Source: Halobacterium zhouii (GTDB lineage Archaea > Halobacteriota > Halobacteria > Halobacteriales > Halobacteriaceae). Taken from it: a stretch of DNA of 64,000 nt. The position numbers were made by a program, and so were the translations under genes. Shown in pieces: positions 44,404 through 51,869 of the stretch. The stretch spans positions 372,001 through 436,000 of the forward strand of contig NZ_CP089593.1 in assembly GCF_021249405.1 (NCBI RefSeq). The letters are read 5' to 3'. Numbering within the stretch: the first letter of the stretch is position 1; each line of letters starts with the position of its first letter. The notes below the pieces were generated by a model. The model ran no database searches. It saw nothing but the letters and a program-made list of their open reading frames with translations, and was not told where the DNA came from.

Positions 44404-44477
44404 CCGCCCTTAGCTCAGACTGGTAGAGCAGCCGACTGTAGATCGGCTTGCCCCCCGTTCAAATCGGGGAGGGCGGA
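44404..44477 (+). tRNA. tRNA-Tyr (GTA)
   Basis: The cloverleaf is complete: acceptor CCGCCCT pairs with AGGGCGG, a D-arm GCTCAGACTGGTAGAGC, anticodon stem GCCGA/TCGGC with loop CTGTAGA (anticodon GTA), and T-arm CCCCGTTCAAATCGGGG. It is 74 bases with discriminator A, no intron and no encoded CCA. A TATA-like CTTAAAT near 44368 lies about 33 bp upstream. Confidence 0.95.
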
Positions 44478-44714
44478 CTGCTTTTCCAAGACCAAGAGGT
44501 GAGCGGTAAGCACGTCCAACCGAGCCGATTGACGCCGACTGTGAGCCGCTCGCATCAGTGGTCACACTCGACCAGTGGCGGCGTTTACGCCCCTCGAGAA
44601 CCGAGGGAAAACGACCTTAGATAGGGTATATGACATGAAGCGGTCGTCGGAGCACCACGGGGCCGCCCGGTATGAATCACCACTCTAACTTCCGAAAATA
44701 TTTTGCCGTGTACG

Positions 44715-45212
44715 ATGCATATTCTCTCCGTGACACTCCTGGTCGCGGACGCAGACCGACCAGCCATCGTCGACGCGCTCCCGTCGGGCGCGGCGACGGT
44801 GCCCGCAGACGACGCCCCGGCGGCAGCCGCGAGTGGCGACCACGAGGTCGTCGTCGTGGCGACCGAAGCGGTCCTCGCGCCGGGTGACGTCGTCGAGGCG
44901 GTTCGGATTGCTGCACCACACGTAGCAGTCGTGGCGGTCGGTGACGTGGTAGTGAACGCAGACGCGACGGCGGCCGATGCCGACGAACTTCCCGGAGCCT
45001 GCGAGCGCGCTCGCCGAGTGGCCGCGTACCGAGACTCGGTCTCGGAACTGTACGCGGCCTGCCGGGAGCACGCTCTTGGTGACGACCGCGACGTTCGCGA
45101 GCGCCGCCGGGAGGCCGACGCGCTGTTCGAGGAGTTACCCGAGGACGACGAGACGTTCGCGGCGGCGCTGCGGTCGACCGATGGGGACGCCCCGGAGGAT
45201 GACGATGGTTGA
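44715..45212 (+). CDS. Hypothetical protein upstream of MinD-like ATPase
   Basis: I do not recognise a named family. The 165-residue protein has a beta-alpha start (MHILSVTLLVADADRPAIVDALPSG) and alternating hydrophobic strands (EVVVVATEAVLAPGDVVEAVRIAAPHVAVVAVGDVVV). That pattern is like a small Rossmann or receiver-like fold. An acidic helical C-terminal half follows (RERRREADALFEELPEDDETFAAAL). It overlaps the MinD-like gene by 8 bp, so the two are translationally coupled. The ATG at 44715 is used; an in-frame TTG lies at 44703. Confidence 0.75.
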   Translation: MHILSVTLLVADADRPAIVDALPSGAATVPADDAPAAAASGDHEVVVVATEAVLAPGDVVEAVRIAAPHVAVVAVGDVVVNADATAADADELPGACERARRVAAYRDSVSELYAACREHALGDDRDVRERRREADALFEELPEDDETFAAALRSTDGDAPEDDDG

Positions 45213-45978
45213 GGCGTTCGCGGTCGCCAGCGGCAAGGGCGGCACCGGAAAGACGACGAGTACGCTCGCGCTCGGGATGGCGCTCGCCGAGGACCACGAC
45301 GTGACGGTGGTCGACGCGGACACCGGGATGGCGAATCTGCTGTTCCACGCGGGCCTCGCGGACGTGGACGTGACGCTCCACGACCTCCTGCTCGCCGACT
45401 CGGCGGCTACGGTCGCGGACGCCGTGTACGAGCGCTTCGGGATGCGCGTGGTGCCCTGTGGGACGAGTCTCGCGGACTTTCGCGCTGCCGACCCGGTGCA
45501 GCTTCGAGACGTGATGGCCGAACTCGCGGCGGACACGGACGTCCTGTTGCTCGACTCACCGGCGACGCTCGCGAGTCGTAGCGCGGTGCTCCCGGTGGTG
45601 CTTGCCGACCGCGCACTGCTCGTCGTGCAGCCGACGATTCCTGCGCTCTCGGACGGCCTGAAGGTACAGGAGTACGCGACGTCGTACGGGACGGGTGTGG
45701 CTGGCGTTCTGTTCAACAAGGTTCAGGACCCGTCGAACGTCGAGCGCGTGACCGAACAGGCCCAGCGCTACTTCGAGGGGCCGACGCTCGCCACGGTGCC
45801 GGATTCGGACGCCGCCCGCGACGCCCGGCGCGCGGGAGAACCGCTGTTGTCCTACGCGCCGGAGAGCGACGCTGCCGAGGCGTACCGACGAGCGGCGGCC
45901 GCGATCGACGTGCGTGAGACCGACGCTGACCAGGTGGCCGAGCGCTTCCGGAGCGCGGTCGTCCCCGACCAGCCATGA
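45205..45978 (+). CDS. MinD/ParA-type ATPase
   Basis: This 257-residue P-loop ATPase has a deviant Walker A SGKGGTGKTTSTLALGMALAE, switch I VVDADTGMANLLFHAGLAD and Walker B VLLLDSPATL. The C-terminus lacks an obvious amphipathic MinD membrane helix, so it is a general MinD/ParA paralogue of the kind common in haloarchaea. Roles in positioning surface machines are known for some archaeal MinDs. It overlaps the upstream hypothetical gene by 8 bp and the downstream one as ATGA. An ATG at 45199 is an alternative start. Confidence 0.9.
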   Translation: MVEAFAVASGKGGTGKTTSTLALGMALAEDHDVTVVDADTGMANLLFHAGLADVDVTLHDLLLADSAATVADAVYERFGMRVVPCGTSLADFRAADPVQLRDVMAELAADTDVLLLDSPATLASRSAVLPVVLADRALLVVQPTIPALSDGLKVQEYATSYGTGVAGVLFNKVQDPSNVERVTEQAQRYFEGPTLATVPDSDAARDARRAGEPLLSYAPESDAAEAYRRAAAAIDVRETDADQVAERFRSAVVPDQP

Positions 45979-46547
45979 GCGACCTGACGTTCGCCAAAGT
46001 CGTGACGGAGCCAGCGGAGGCACTCGCGCTCGTTCTCGACCGCGAACTCACGGGTCACGCCGTGTTTACGCCACAGGACGCGTTGTTACTCGGCGTGGAC
46101 GGGGCTGGCGTCGTGGCGTTCGACGACGGCGTTCCGACGCACGTTCGCCACACGGACACCGACCGCGGCGGTGCGGCGGCGCTCGCGGACCTCGCGGTCC
46201 CCGGGCCGCTCCGCGTGGAGTGTTACGCCGACGACGCCGGTGAGCCAAGTTCACCGAGCGGTCGGACGGAGTCCGACGACACTGGCGACGTTCCCCGGAC
46301 TGACCAGTACGCCGTCGCCCCCGGCACCCCGGCGGAGCGACTGGCGGGCGACGAGGCGCTGGCCGACCGCACCCGCTCCGCGGCGGGTGTTGCCCACGAT
46401 GGGGACGACGAATCGGACGACTTGGATGCGGTCGAGGCGTTCCTCGCGGACGAGGAGAAGGTCGAGGCCATCCGGGAGCGCGCCCGCGAGGAGGCCGCCC
46501 AGCGCGCCGACGAGTGGGGTTTCGAGACGTTCGAAGACGAGACGTAG
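45975..46547 (+). CDS. Hypothetical protein coupled to MinD-like ATPase
   Basis: I do not recognise a family. The 190-residue protein has a compact N-terminal alpha/beta domain (residues 1-85: SDLTFAKVVTEPAEALALVLDRELTGHAVFTPQDALLLGVDGAGVVAFDDGVPTHVRHTD). An acidic disordered stretch and a C-terminal charged helix (VEAIRERAREEAAQRADEWGF) follow. It overlaps the MinD-like gene by 4 bp (ATGA), so all three genes of this operon are coupled. A partner of the ATPase is a reasonable inference. Confidence 0.75.
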   Translation: MSDLTFAKVVTEPAEALALVLDRELTGHAVFTPQDALLLGVDGAGVVAFDDGVPTHVRHTDTDRGGAAALADLAVPGPLRVECYADDAGEPSSPSGRTESDDTGDVPRTDQYAVAPGTPAERLAGDEALADRTRSAAGVAHDGDDESDDLDAVEAFLADEEKVEAIRERAREEAAQRADEWGFETFEDET

Positions 46548-46624
46548 GCTCGACCTATCAGTCTGGTAACGCTATCTGGTTGCAGAGAGCGCTTTAGTCC
46601 TTCCACCGCCGAATCTCGAGTTAC

Positions 46625-47188
46625 ATGCCAGACGTAGCAGTCGTCGGCGGCGGTCCCGCCGGCCTGAGTGCCGCACTGTTTACGGCGAAGAACGGCCTCG
46701 ACACCACGGTCTTCGACACGGGCGAGACGTGGATGTCGATGGCCCACCTGTTCAACTACCTCGGCATCCGGAGCATCAGCGGCGAGGAGTTCATGAACGT
46801 CGCACGCGGGCAGGCTACTGACCGCGGTGTCACCATCAACGACGACGAGGCCGTGACGGGCGTCGAGGTAGACAGTGATGGGTTTGCGGTCACAACCGCG
46901 GACGGCGAGTACGAGGCGGATTACGTCGTGCTCGCGACGGGCGACAACACGGACCTGGCGGCGGACCTCGGCTGTGCGTTCACCGACGAGGACGTCGTCG
47001 ACGTGGCCGTGACCATGGAGACCAGCGTCGAGGACGCCTATGCAACCGGAGCGATGGTGCGGACGGGCGAGTACGAGGCCATCATCTCGGCGGGCGACGG
47101 CGGTGCTGCTGCGCTGAACGTCCTCTCGAAGGAGGAGGGCGAGCACTTCCACGACTTCGACACGCCCGAGGACGTGCCGACGCTGTAA
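46625..47188 (+). CDS. Short FAD-binding thioredoxin-reductase-like protein
   Basis: This 187-residue protein carries the FAD Rossmann loop VAVVGGGPAGLSAALFTAKNGLDTTVFD and a C-terminal FAD strand (TSVEDAYATGAMVRTGEYEAIISAGDGGAAALNVLSKE). It resembles only the FAD half of thioredoxin reductase. The NADPH domain and the redox CxxC are missing, and it is about 60% of the usual length. Such short single-domain members occur in haloarchaea, so this is probably intact rather than broken. Its electron partner is unknown. Confidence 0.85.
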   Translation: MPDVAVVGGGPAGLSAALFTAKNGLDTTVFDTGETWMSMAHLFNYLGIRSISGEEFMNVARGQATDRGVTINDDEAVTGVEVDSDGFAVTTADGEYEADYVVLATGDNTDLAADLGCAFTDEDVVDVAVTMETSVEDAYATGAMVRTGEYEAIISAGDGGAAALNVLSKEEGEHFHDFDTPEDVPTL

Positions 47189-47240
47189 CCGCGCTCTCGC
47201 TTCCGGTCGTCGCCCCTATCTTCTGTTCGTACGCCCCGCG

Positions 47241-47768
47241 TCACGCCGGTCGAACCACTCGACCGAACCGGGCCACGCCCCCGGGTGTCGTCACGCGGAC
47301 GTGGAACGCCACGGCGACCACGACCGTCTCGCCGGTCCGGTTCTGGACGACGACGCCGCCGCGGTTCTCGCAGTCGCCGAACGCGTGCCCCCGTCCGCCT
47401 GGGCAGTCGACGGACGCGGCGAGCGCCTCGTCGTACGTGACGTTTACGACGACGTTGTCGTTCAGCCGGGATGTCTCGAGTTGGCGAATCCGCGGAGCGA
47501 GTGACTGTCGAACGTCCTCGACGGCCGCCTCGCGCTCGCCCCACGGAGTCCCGGTTCCAACCTCCGCCGCGTCGTCGACGATCCGCTGTAGCACTCGCAC
47601 CGTGCGGGACTCGTGGTCGACGTCGGTGTCGGCGACCGCGGGCGCGTAGCCGAACTGGAGGTACGCCGCGACGACCGGGACCAGTGCGAGCGCCGCGAGA
47701 GCGGCGGCGACGAGCACGAGTTGGCCGCGCTCGCCGGCGTTTACGTCGAACAGGTTCACGCGTACCAC
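47241..47768 (-). CDS. Pilin-like protein, last gene of the pilus-like operon (DUF7261-type)
   Basis: The 175-residue protein begins MVRVNLFDVNAGERGQLVLVAAALAALALVPVVAAYLQFG. That is a charged stretch ending ERGQ followed by one hydrophobic helix, as in type III/IV pilin-like haloarchaeal proteins. The outer domain has a CPGGRGHAFGDC pair, possibly a disulfide, and many beta strands (VVVQNRTGETVVVAVAFHVRV). It is the seventh gene from pilB and overlaps its upstream neighbour by 13 bp. The DUF number is recalled, not aligned. Confidence 0.8.
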   Translation of the reverse strand: MVRVNLFDVNAGERGQLVLVAAALAALALVPVVAAYLQFGYAPAVADTDVDHESRTVRVLQRIVDDAAEVGTGTPWGEREAAVEDVRQSLAPRIRQLETSRLNDNVVVNVTYDEALAASVDCPGGRGHAFGDCENRGGVVVQNRTGETVVVAVAFHVRVTTPGGVARFGRVVRPA

Positions 47769-48169
47769 ACCCAGATTGTGACGACGCCGTACCCGGTCGG
47801 AACGCGAGCGACGCCGACGCGCGCGTTCGACGGCCGGACGTGCCCGACGGCGCCGTTCGGCGTCGACACCCGAAACAGGAGATTGTCCGGGAGAATCCGG
47901 TCGACGCGGCGCTCGAGGGCGTCCCGTTCACCGCGGTCGAACTCGTCGTTCGGGGCCGCGACCTCCGCGAGTCGCGTCGCGCCGTCGTGCCGCGGCGGTT
48001 CGTTCGCCAGCACGGTGGCGGCGTCGCTCGCGTACGCGTCGAGTTGTGCGTTCCTCGTCACGCCGGTTCCGGGTGCGCCGAACGCGAACGCACTCGCGAC
48101 GGCGACGACGAACAGCACTCCGACGCCCGCCTCCACGACGGTCAGCGAGACCTGCCCGCGGCTACGCAT
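47756..48169 (-). CDS. Pilin-like protein (DUF7262-type)
   Basis: This 137-residue protein begins RSRGQVSLTVVEAGVGVLFVVAVASAFAFG, a GQ-type signal followed by one hydrophobic helix. The remainder is a small soluble domain (VTRNAQLDAYASDAATVLANEPPRHDGATRLAEV, VDRILPDNLLFRVSTPNGAVGHV). It is likely a minor pilin or pseudopilin subunit of the PilB/PilC machine. It overlaps the upstream gene by 8 bp and the downstream gene by 13 bp, so its translation is coupled to both. Confidence 0.8.
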   Translation of the reverse strand: MRSRGQVSLTVVEAGVGVLFVVAVASAFAFGAPGTGVTRNAQLDAYASDAATVLANEPPRHDGATRLAEVAAPNDEFDRGERDALERRVDRILPDNLLFRVSTPNGAVGHVRPSNARVGVARVPTGYGVVTIWVWYA

Positions 48170-48848
48170 CGACGGTCACCGCCAGGACGGCCTTGGTCGT
48201 GGTTTCCACGCGGTACGCGATCTCCACGCTCCCCGCGGGAAGGTCGCTGCTCGCGTCGAACTGGAACCTGACGGTGTCGTAGCGCGCGAGCGCCACGTCG
48301 TACGCGCCGTCCAGTCCGTTCGGGTCGTGTAGTACGACGCGGTCGTCTGCCCGAACGGTGGTGATGGTGACGCCGGCCGGCGGGTCGAGCGCGAGCGTGG
48401 CGCTCGTCGCGCGCCGCGGGAGCGTTGCCACGTCCGGTCCCTCCATCGTCGGCTCGAACCGCCGAGTTGTGGGTTCGGCGACGAGCACGATCCGACGCAT
48501 CGTCGCCCCTCCCACTGGGTCGCCCCGCGAGACGACCGTCCGCCCGTCGAGCGTGACGCGGGCGTCGGCGTCGGCGGGGAGCCAGTCCGCGCTAGCGTTC
48601 TGCGTCGCGGCCTTCGACAGCACGTTCGCGCGTACGGAGAACGGCCCATCTGCGGCGACGAGTCGGTCCGCGATGCTCGCCGCGAGACGCGCGTCCTCCG
48701 GGTCCGTGTTCGCGCTCGCGAACGCGCTGCCCGCGAGCCCGACGGCAACGCCGACGCTACCGCCGACGAGCAGGAGCGCGACGGCGAGCGCGGGCAGGTT
48801 CGCCTGGCCGCGCGTCGAACGGGCACCACCGGCACGCGCTCGGCTCAC
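48162..48848 (-). CDS. Pilin-like protein (DUF7263-type)
   Basis: This 228-residue protein starts with a basic head and RGQANLPALAVALLLVGGSVGVAVGLAGSAFA, a GQ signal plus one hydrophobic helix. The outer domain of about 185 residues is beta-rich (RRIVLVAEPTTRRFEP, ATLALDPPAGVTITTVRADDRVVLHDPNGLDGAYDVALARYDTVRFQFD). The GTG at 48848 overlaps the previous gene's stop as GTGA. It is the largest of the minor pilin-like subunits apart from the DUF7289-type one. Confidence 0.8.
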   Translation of the reverse strand: MSRARAGGARSTRGQANLPALAVALLLVGGSVGVAVGLAGSAFASANTDPEDARLAASIADRLVAADGPFSVRANVLSKAATQNASADWLPADADARVTLDGRTVVSRGDPVGGATMRRIVLVAEPTTRRFEPTMEGPDVATLPRRATSATLALDPPAGVTITTVRADDRVVLHDPNGLDGAYDVALARYDTVRFQFDASSDLPAGSVEIAYRVETTTKAVLAVTVDA

Positions 48849-49294
48849 GCCGATCCCTCCGCGAGCACGACGACGACGCCACCGTCTGGGTGTGGCCGCA
48901 CTCGGACGACCGCGTCGTCGTCGGTCCAGTTCCCGCGCACGTCCCGAACGCGGTCCGGGAGCACCAGCGGTGTCTCGCCGCCCACGCGGGAGTGGGCGTG
49001 GGTCAACACGAGCGACGACCCGTTCGCGGCTATCTCGTACCCTCGGTTGTGGATCGTCTCGGGCAGGTCGACGCGGCGCTCGACAGAAACGCTCCTGCCG
49101 ACCGCCGGCACCGCGGACTCTATGCTGTTGGCGGCGTGCTGGAGCGTGCGCTCGCCGACCTCGTCGGCGGCGGCGGAGCGCGCGTCCGGCACGACGCCGC
49201 CGTACAGCGCCGTCGTGAGCAGCGCGATGAACAGCACGACGATGCCGGCCTCGAGTGCCTTGCCGACGGATGGAACGACGGCCCGTGAGGTCAC
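48845..49294 (-). CDS. Pilin-like protein (DUF7266-type)
   Basis: This 149-residue protein begins TSRAVVPSVGKALEAGIVVLFIALLTTALYGG. That is a hydrophobic helix without the GQ signal of its neighbours, but at the same position. A short helix (AAADEVGERTLQHAANSIESAVP) and a beta domain follow (RRVDLPETIHNRGYEIAANGSSLVLTHAHSRVGGETPLVLP). It overlaps its neighbours by 4 bp on each side. A subunit of the same pilus-like structure is inferred from context. Confidence 0.8.
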   Translation of the reverse strand: MTSRAVVPSVGKALEAGIVVLFIALLTTALYGGVVPDARSAAADEVGERTLQHAANSIESAVPAVGRSVSVERRVDLPETIHNRGYEIAANGSSLVLTHAHSRVGGETPLVLPDRVRDVRGNWTDDDAVVRVRPHPDGGVVVVLAEGSA

Positions 49295-50031
49295 GACAGG
49301 GACACCTCCATCTCGTGGACGACGAGGTACGCGGTGCGCGACCCCTCGAAGTGGACGACCACGCTCGAGATGCCGTCGCCGTCGACATCTCGCTGGTCGA
49401 TGGTCGCGTTCGTGCGCTCGAACTGGCGCTTCCAGGCGGCCGGATGCGTGGTCTCGATGGCGACGCGGTAGCTCTCACGCTCCAGGTGCTGGCGCTCGTG
49501 GGTGACGTTCGATCGGAGTGTGTACACGGCACCACCGGAGGCCGAACGCGAAACACTACCGCGGAGCACGGGAACGCTCACGACGAGCACGTCCGCGTCG
49601 GCGGTGACGGGCATCCGGGTGCGGGTCCGCGACCAGCCGTTTCCGTGAACGAGCACGCTCCCCGCGAGGAACGTCGCGCCGCGACTGCCCGCGGTGAACC
49701 GGAGCGCGTTCGCGTCGATGCGTTCGACGATGCCACTGCTGTTCAACACGTGGACGTCCCGGTCGACCAGTTCCAGGTCGCCGCTCGAGAAGGCCACCGT
49801 TCCGCGACGGACGCCCGTGGTTTCGACCGGGCGCAGCGCCTCGTCCAGGTCGGCCGCGACCCGCCGCGAGTCGGTGGCTGCGGCGTGCTGATCGACGACG
49901 GTGCCGACGCTCGCAGTGAGCGTGCCGAGCGCGACGACGGTGATACCGAGCAGGAGCGCCACGCCGACGACGTTCGACTGGGCGCGAGTGGTCGTCGTGC
50001 AGTCGGGTGTGGTCACACTGCGACTGTTCAT
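49291..50031 (-). CDS. Type IV pilin-like protein (DUF7289-type)
   Basis: This 246-residue protein begins with a 17-residue head and TTRAQSNVVGVALLLGITVVALGTLTASVGTVV. That resembles an archaeal prepilin signal cut before the hydrophobic helix, so a class III-type peptidase could process it. The outer domain includes FSSGDLELVDRDVHVLNSSGIVERIDANALRFTAGSRGATFLAGSVLVHG and IDQRDVDGDGISSVVVHFEG. It overlaps pilC as ATGA and is the first pilin-like gene after the motor genes, so it may be the major subunit. Confidence 0.85.
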   Translation of the reverse strand: MNSRSVTTPDCTTTTRAQSNVVGVALLLGITVVALGTLTASVGTVVDQHAAATDSRRVAADLDEALRPVETTGVRRGTVAFSSGDLELVDRDVHVLNSSGIVERIDANALRFTAGSRGATFLAGSVLVHGNGWSRTRTRMPVTADADVLVVSVPVLRGSVSRSASGGAVYTLRSNVTHERQHLERESYRVAIETTHPAAWKRQFERTNATIDQRDVDGDGISSVVVHFEGSRTAYLVVHEMEVSLS

Positions 50032-51869
50032 AGCATCCCCACCCCCGCGAAGACGGCGTACGCGAACGCGACGAGCAGTCCGGAGTGGAGCAGCGCGTCG
50101 TAGCGTCCGCGACTCGCCGCGCCCGCGAACCACCCGCAGGCCAGCATCGTCGCCTGCGTCACCAGGTAGAACCGGTACCGGTCGCGTTCGAGGTCCACGG
50201 CGCCCGGGTTGATGGAGAGGCCGCTCGCACTCGCGGTGTTCGACACCGCCGAGAGCTGCGCCAAACTGTCGAGCACGGCGACGTTGACGGCGATGGTGAT
50301 GCCGACGACGAGCACCGCGGTCGTCCACCCGACGGCGACGTAGACGAGCAACCGGGAGCGGAGCGCGCGCTTCTCGTGGTAGAGGCGGCCGACCTCCGCC
50401 TGTAGCGCCTCGAAGGCGGCGTCGGCGTCGCTGCCGGCGTCGAGCGCGCCGGAGACGAGGCCGACGGTCTGGGCGGCAAGCGGCGTGTCGACCCGGTCGA
50501 CGAACGACCGGAGCGCGGAGGCGCGCACGTCGTCCTCGCGGGTGGTGACGCCGAGGTTGAACGCCAGATTCTCCACGTCGGGCGCGAGCGGGCCGAGGTC
50601 GACGTCTCGCGCGACGCGCTCGACGGCGTCGCCGAACGGACGGCCGAGGCTGACGTGCCCGGAGACGGCGTGGACGAAATCCTGTATCTCGCGGTCCTTC
50701 GCGTCGTCGAGGCGCGCGCGACGGACGCCGACGAGTCCCACCGGGACGGCGAACACAACGTACGCGAGCAGGGCGACGTTCGAGGGCCGGAGGCCGGCAT
50801 CCCACAGCAGTCCACCGGCGGCGATGGCCGGCAGCGCGAGGACGATTGCGGCGTCCGCCGGGTTCCGCGCGGCGTTCCGTAGCACGTCGAGTCCCTGCGA
50901 GCGCTCGTGTCCGTTCCAGGCGAACCCGCGCGGGCGCATCGACTCCACGAGCCACGCGGCGAGCGCGCCGACGACGAGCACGAACCCGCCGCTCCCGAAC
51001 ACGAGCAGTTCGCGCACCGTGACCGGACCGAGCGGCGTCGCGATTGTGCGGCCGAGCCCCGGTGCGAGCACGCTCAACACGGTGGCGACGATGACGAGCA
51101 GTGCGGGGAGCACGAGCAGGACGATGAACAGTTCCGCGACGAGTTCGAGGAAGCCGGCGGCCTGCTCGCGGGTGCGGTCGCGGCGGTTCGCCAGCATCCG
51201 AGATTCGAGTTCGAGATACTGTGCGACGGCGTCGGGGCCCTGGGCGGCGTGCTCGCGCAACTTCAGGAGGAACGGCGCGAGCAATTCTCGGCTGGGCGTG
51301 TCGCGGGCGACGACGCGCAGTCCGCGGTCGACGCTCCCTGTGAGTTCGGCGGTGTTGAGCACATCCCGGAACGCCACCGCCGTCTCGCCGTAGGCCTCGG
51401 GTCGGGCGGCGACGCGCCCGAGCAGTTCGCGCTCGTCGGTGGTGCCGGACGCGAGCACGGAGAGATACCGGACCGCGCCGGGGAGCGTGCTCTGGATGTC
51501 CGAGCGCCGACTGCGGGCGCGCCAGCCGAGGTAGCGACCGCTGGCGCGGACGGTCGCGTGTTTGGCGAGCAGGCCGAGCGGAACGCCCGTGAGGAGTGCA
51601 GTGGTCGCTGTCGGTGGAAGCGGGGAGACGCCGACGACGCTCGCGGGCGCTCGCACCCCGATGAGCAACACTGCGCCGGTGCTGAGTGTGGCGGCGGCGA
51701 CGAAGCCGAGCCACGACGCGGCGTAGACGCGCGCGAGGAACACGTCGAAGCTCACGTCGAGGTGGCTCGCGCGGTATCGCTTGCGGTCGGCATCGTGGCG
51801 CGAGCGGTCGGCCTGCCGCGCGAACAGCGCGTACAGCGCGCTGTCGAGAACGCCCAGCGTCGCCGTCAC
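50028..51869 (-). CDS. pilC: Type II/IV secretion-type membrane platform protein (PilC/TadC-like)
   Basis: This 613-residue protein has two tandem T2SF domains, each with several membrane helices. Domain 1 (about 60-330) has IQSTLPGAVRYLSVLASGTTDERELLGRVA and FLELVAELFIVLLVLPALLVIVATVLSVLAPG. Domain 2 (about 350-610) has AVSGHVSLGRPFGDAVERVARDVDLGPLAPDVENLAFNLGV and several helices to the end. It is the inner-membrane platform on which the PilB ATPase works. It overlaps both pilB and the first pilin-like gene by 4 bp. Confidence 0.9.
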   Translation of the reverse strand: MTATLGVLDSALYALFARQADRSRHDADRKRYRASHLDVSFDVFLARVYAASWLGFVAAATLSTGAVLLIGVRAPASVVGVSPLPPTATTALLTGVPLGLLAKHATVRASGRYLGWRARSRRSDIQSTLPGAVRYLSVLASGTTDERELLGRVAARPEAYGETAVAFRDVLNTAELTGSVDRGLRVVARDTPSRELLAPFLLKLREHAAQGPDAVAQYLELESRMLANRRDRTREQAAGFLELVAELFIVLLVLPALLVIVATVLSVLAPGLGRTIATPLGPVTVRELLVFGSGGFVLVVGALAAWLVESMRPRGFAWNGHERSQGLDVLRNAARNPADAAIVLALPAIAAGGLLWDAGLRPSNVALLAYVVFAVPVGLVGVRRARLDDAKDREIQDFVHAVSGHVSLGRPFGDAVERVARDVDLGPLAPDVENLAFNLGVTTREDDVRASALRSFVDRVDTPLAAQTVGLVSGALDAGSDADAAFEALQAEVGRLYHEKRALRSRLLVYVAVGWTTAVLVVGITIAVNVAVLDSLAQLSAVSNTASASGLSINPGAVDLERDRYRFYLVTQATMLACGWFAGAASRGRYDALLHSGLLVAFAYAVFAGVGML

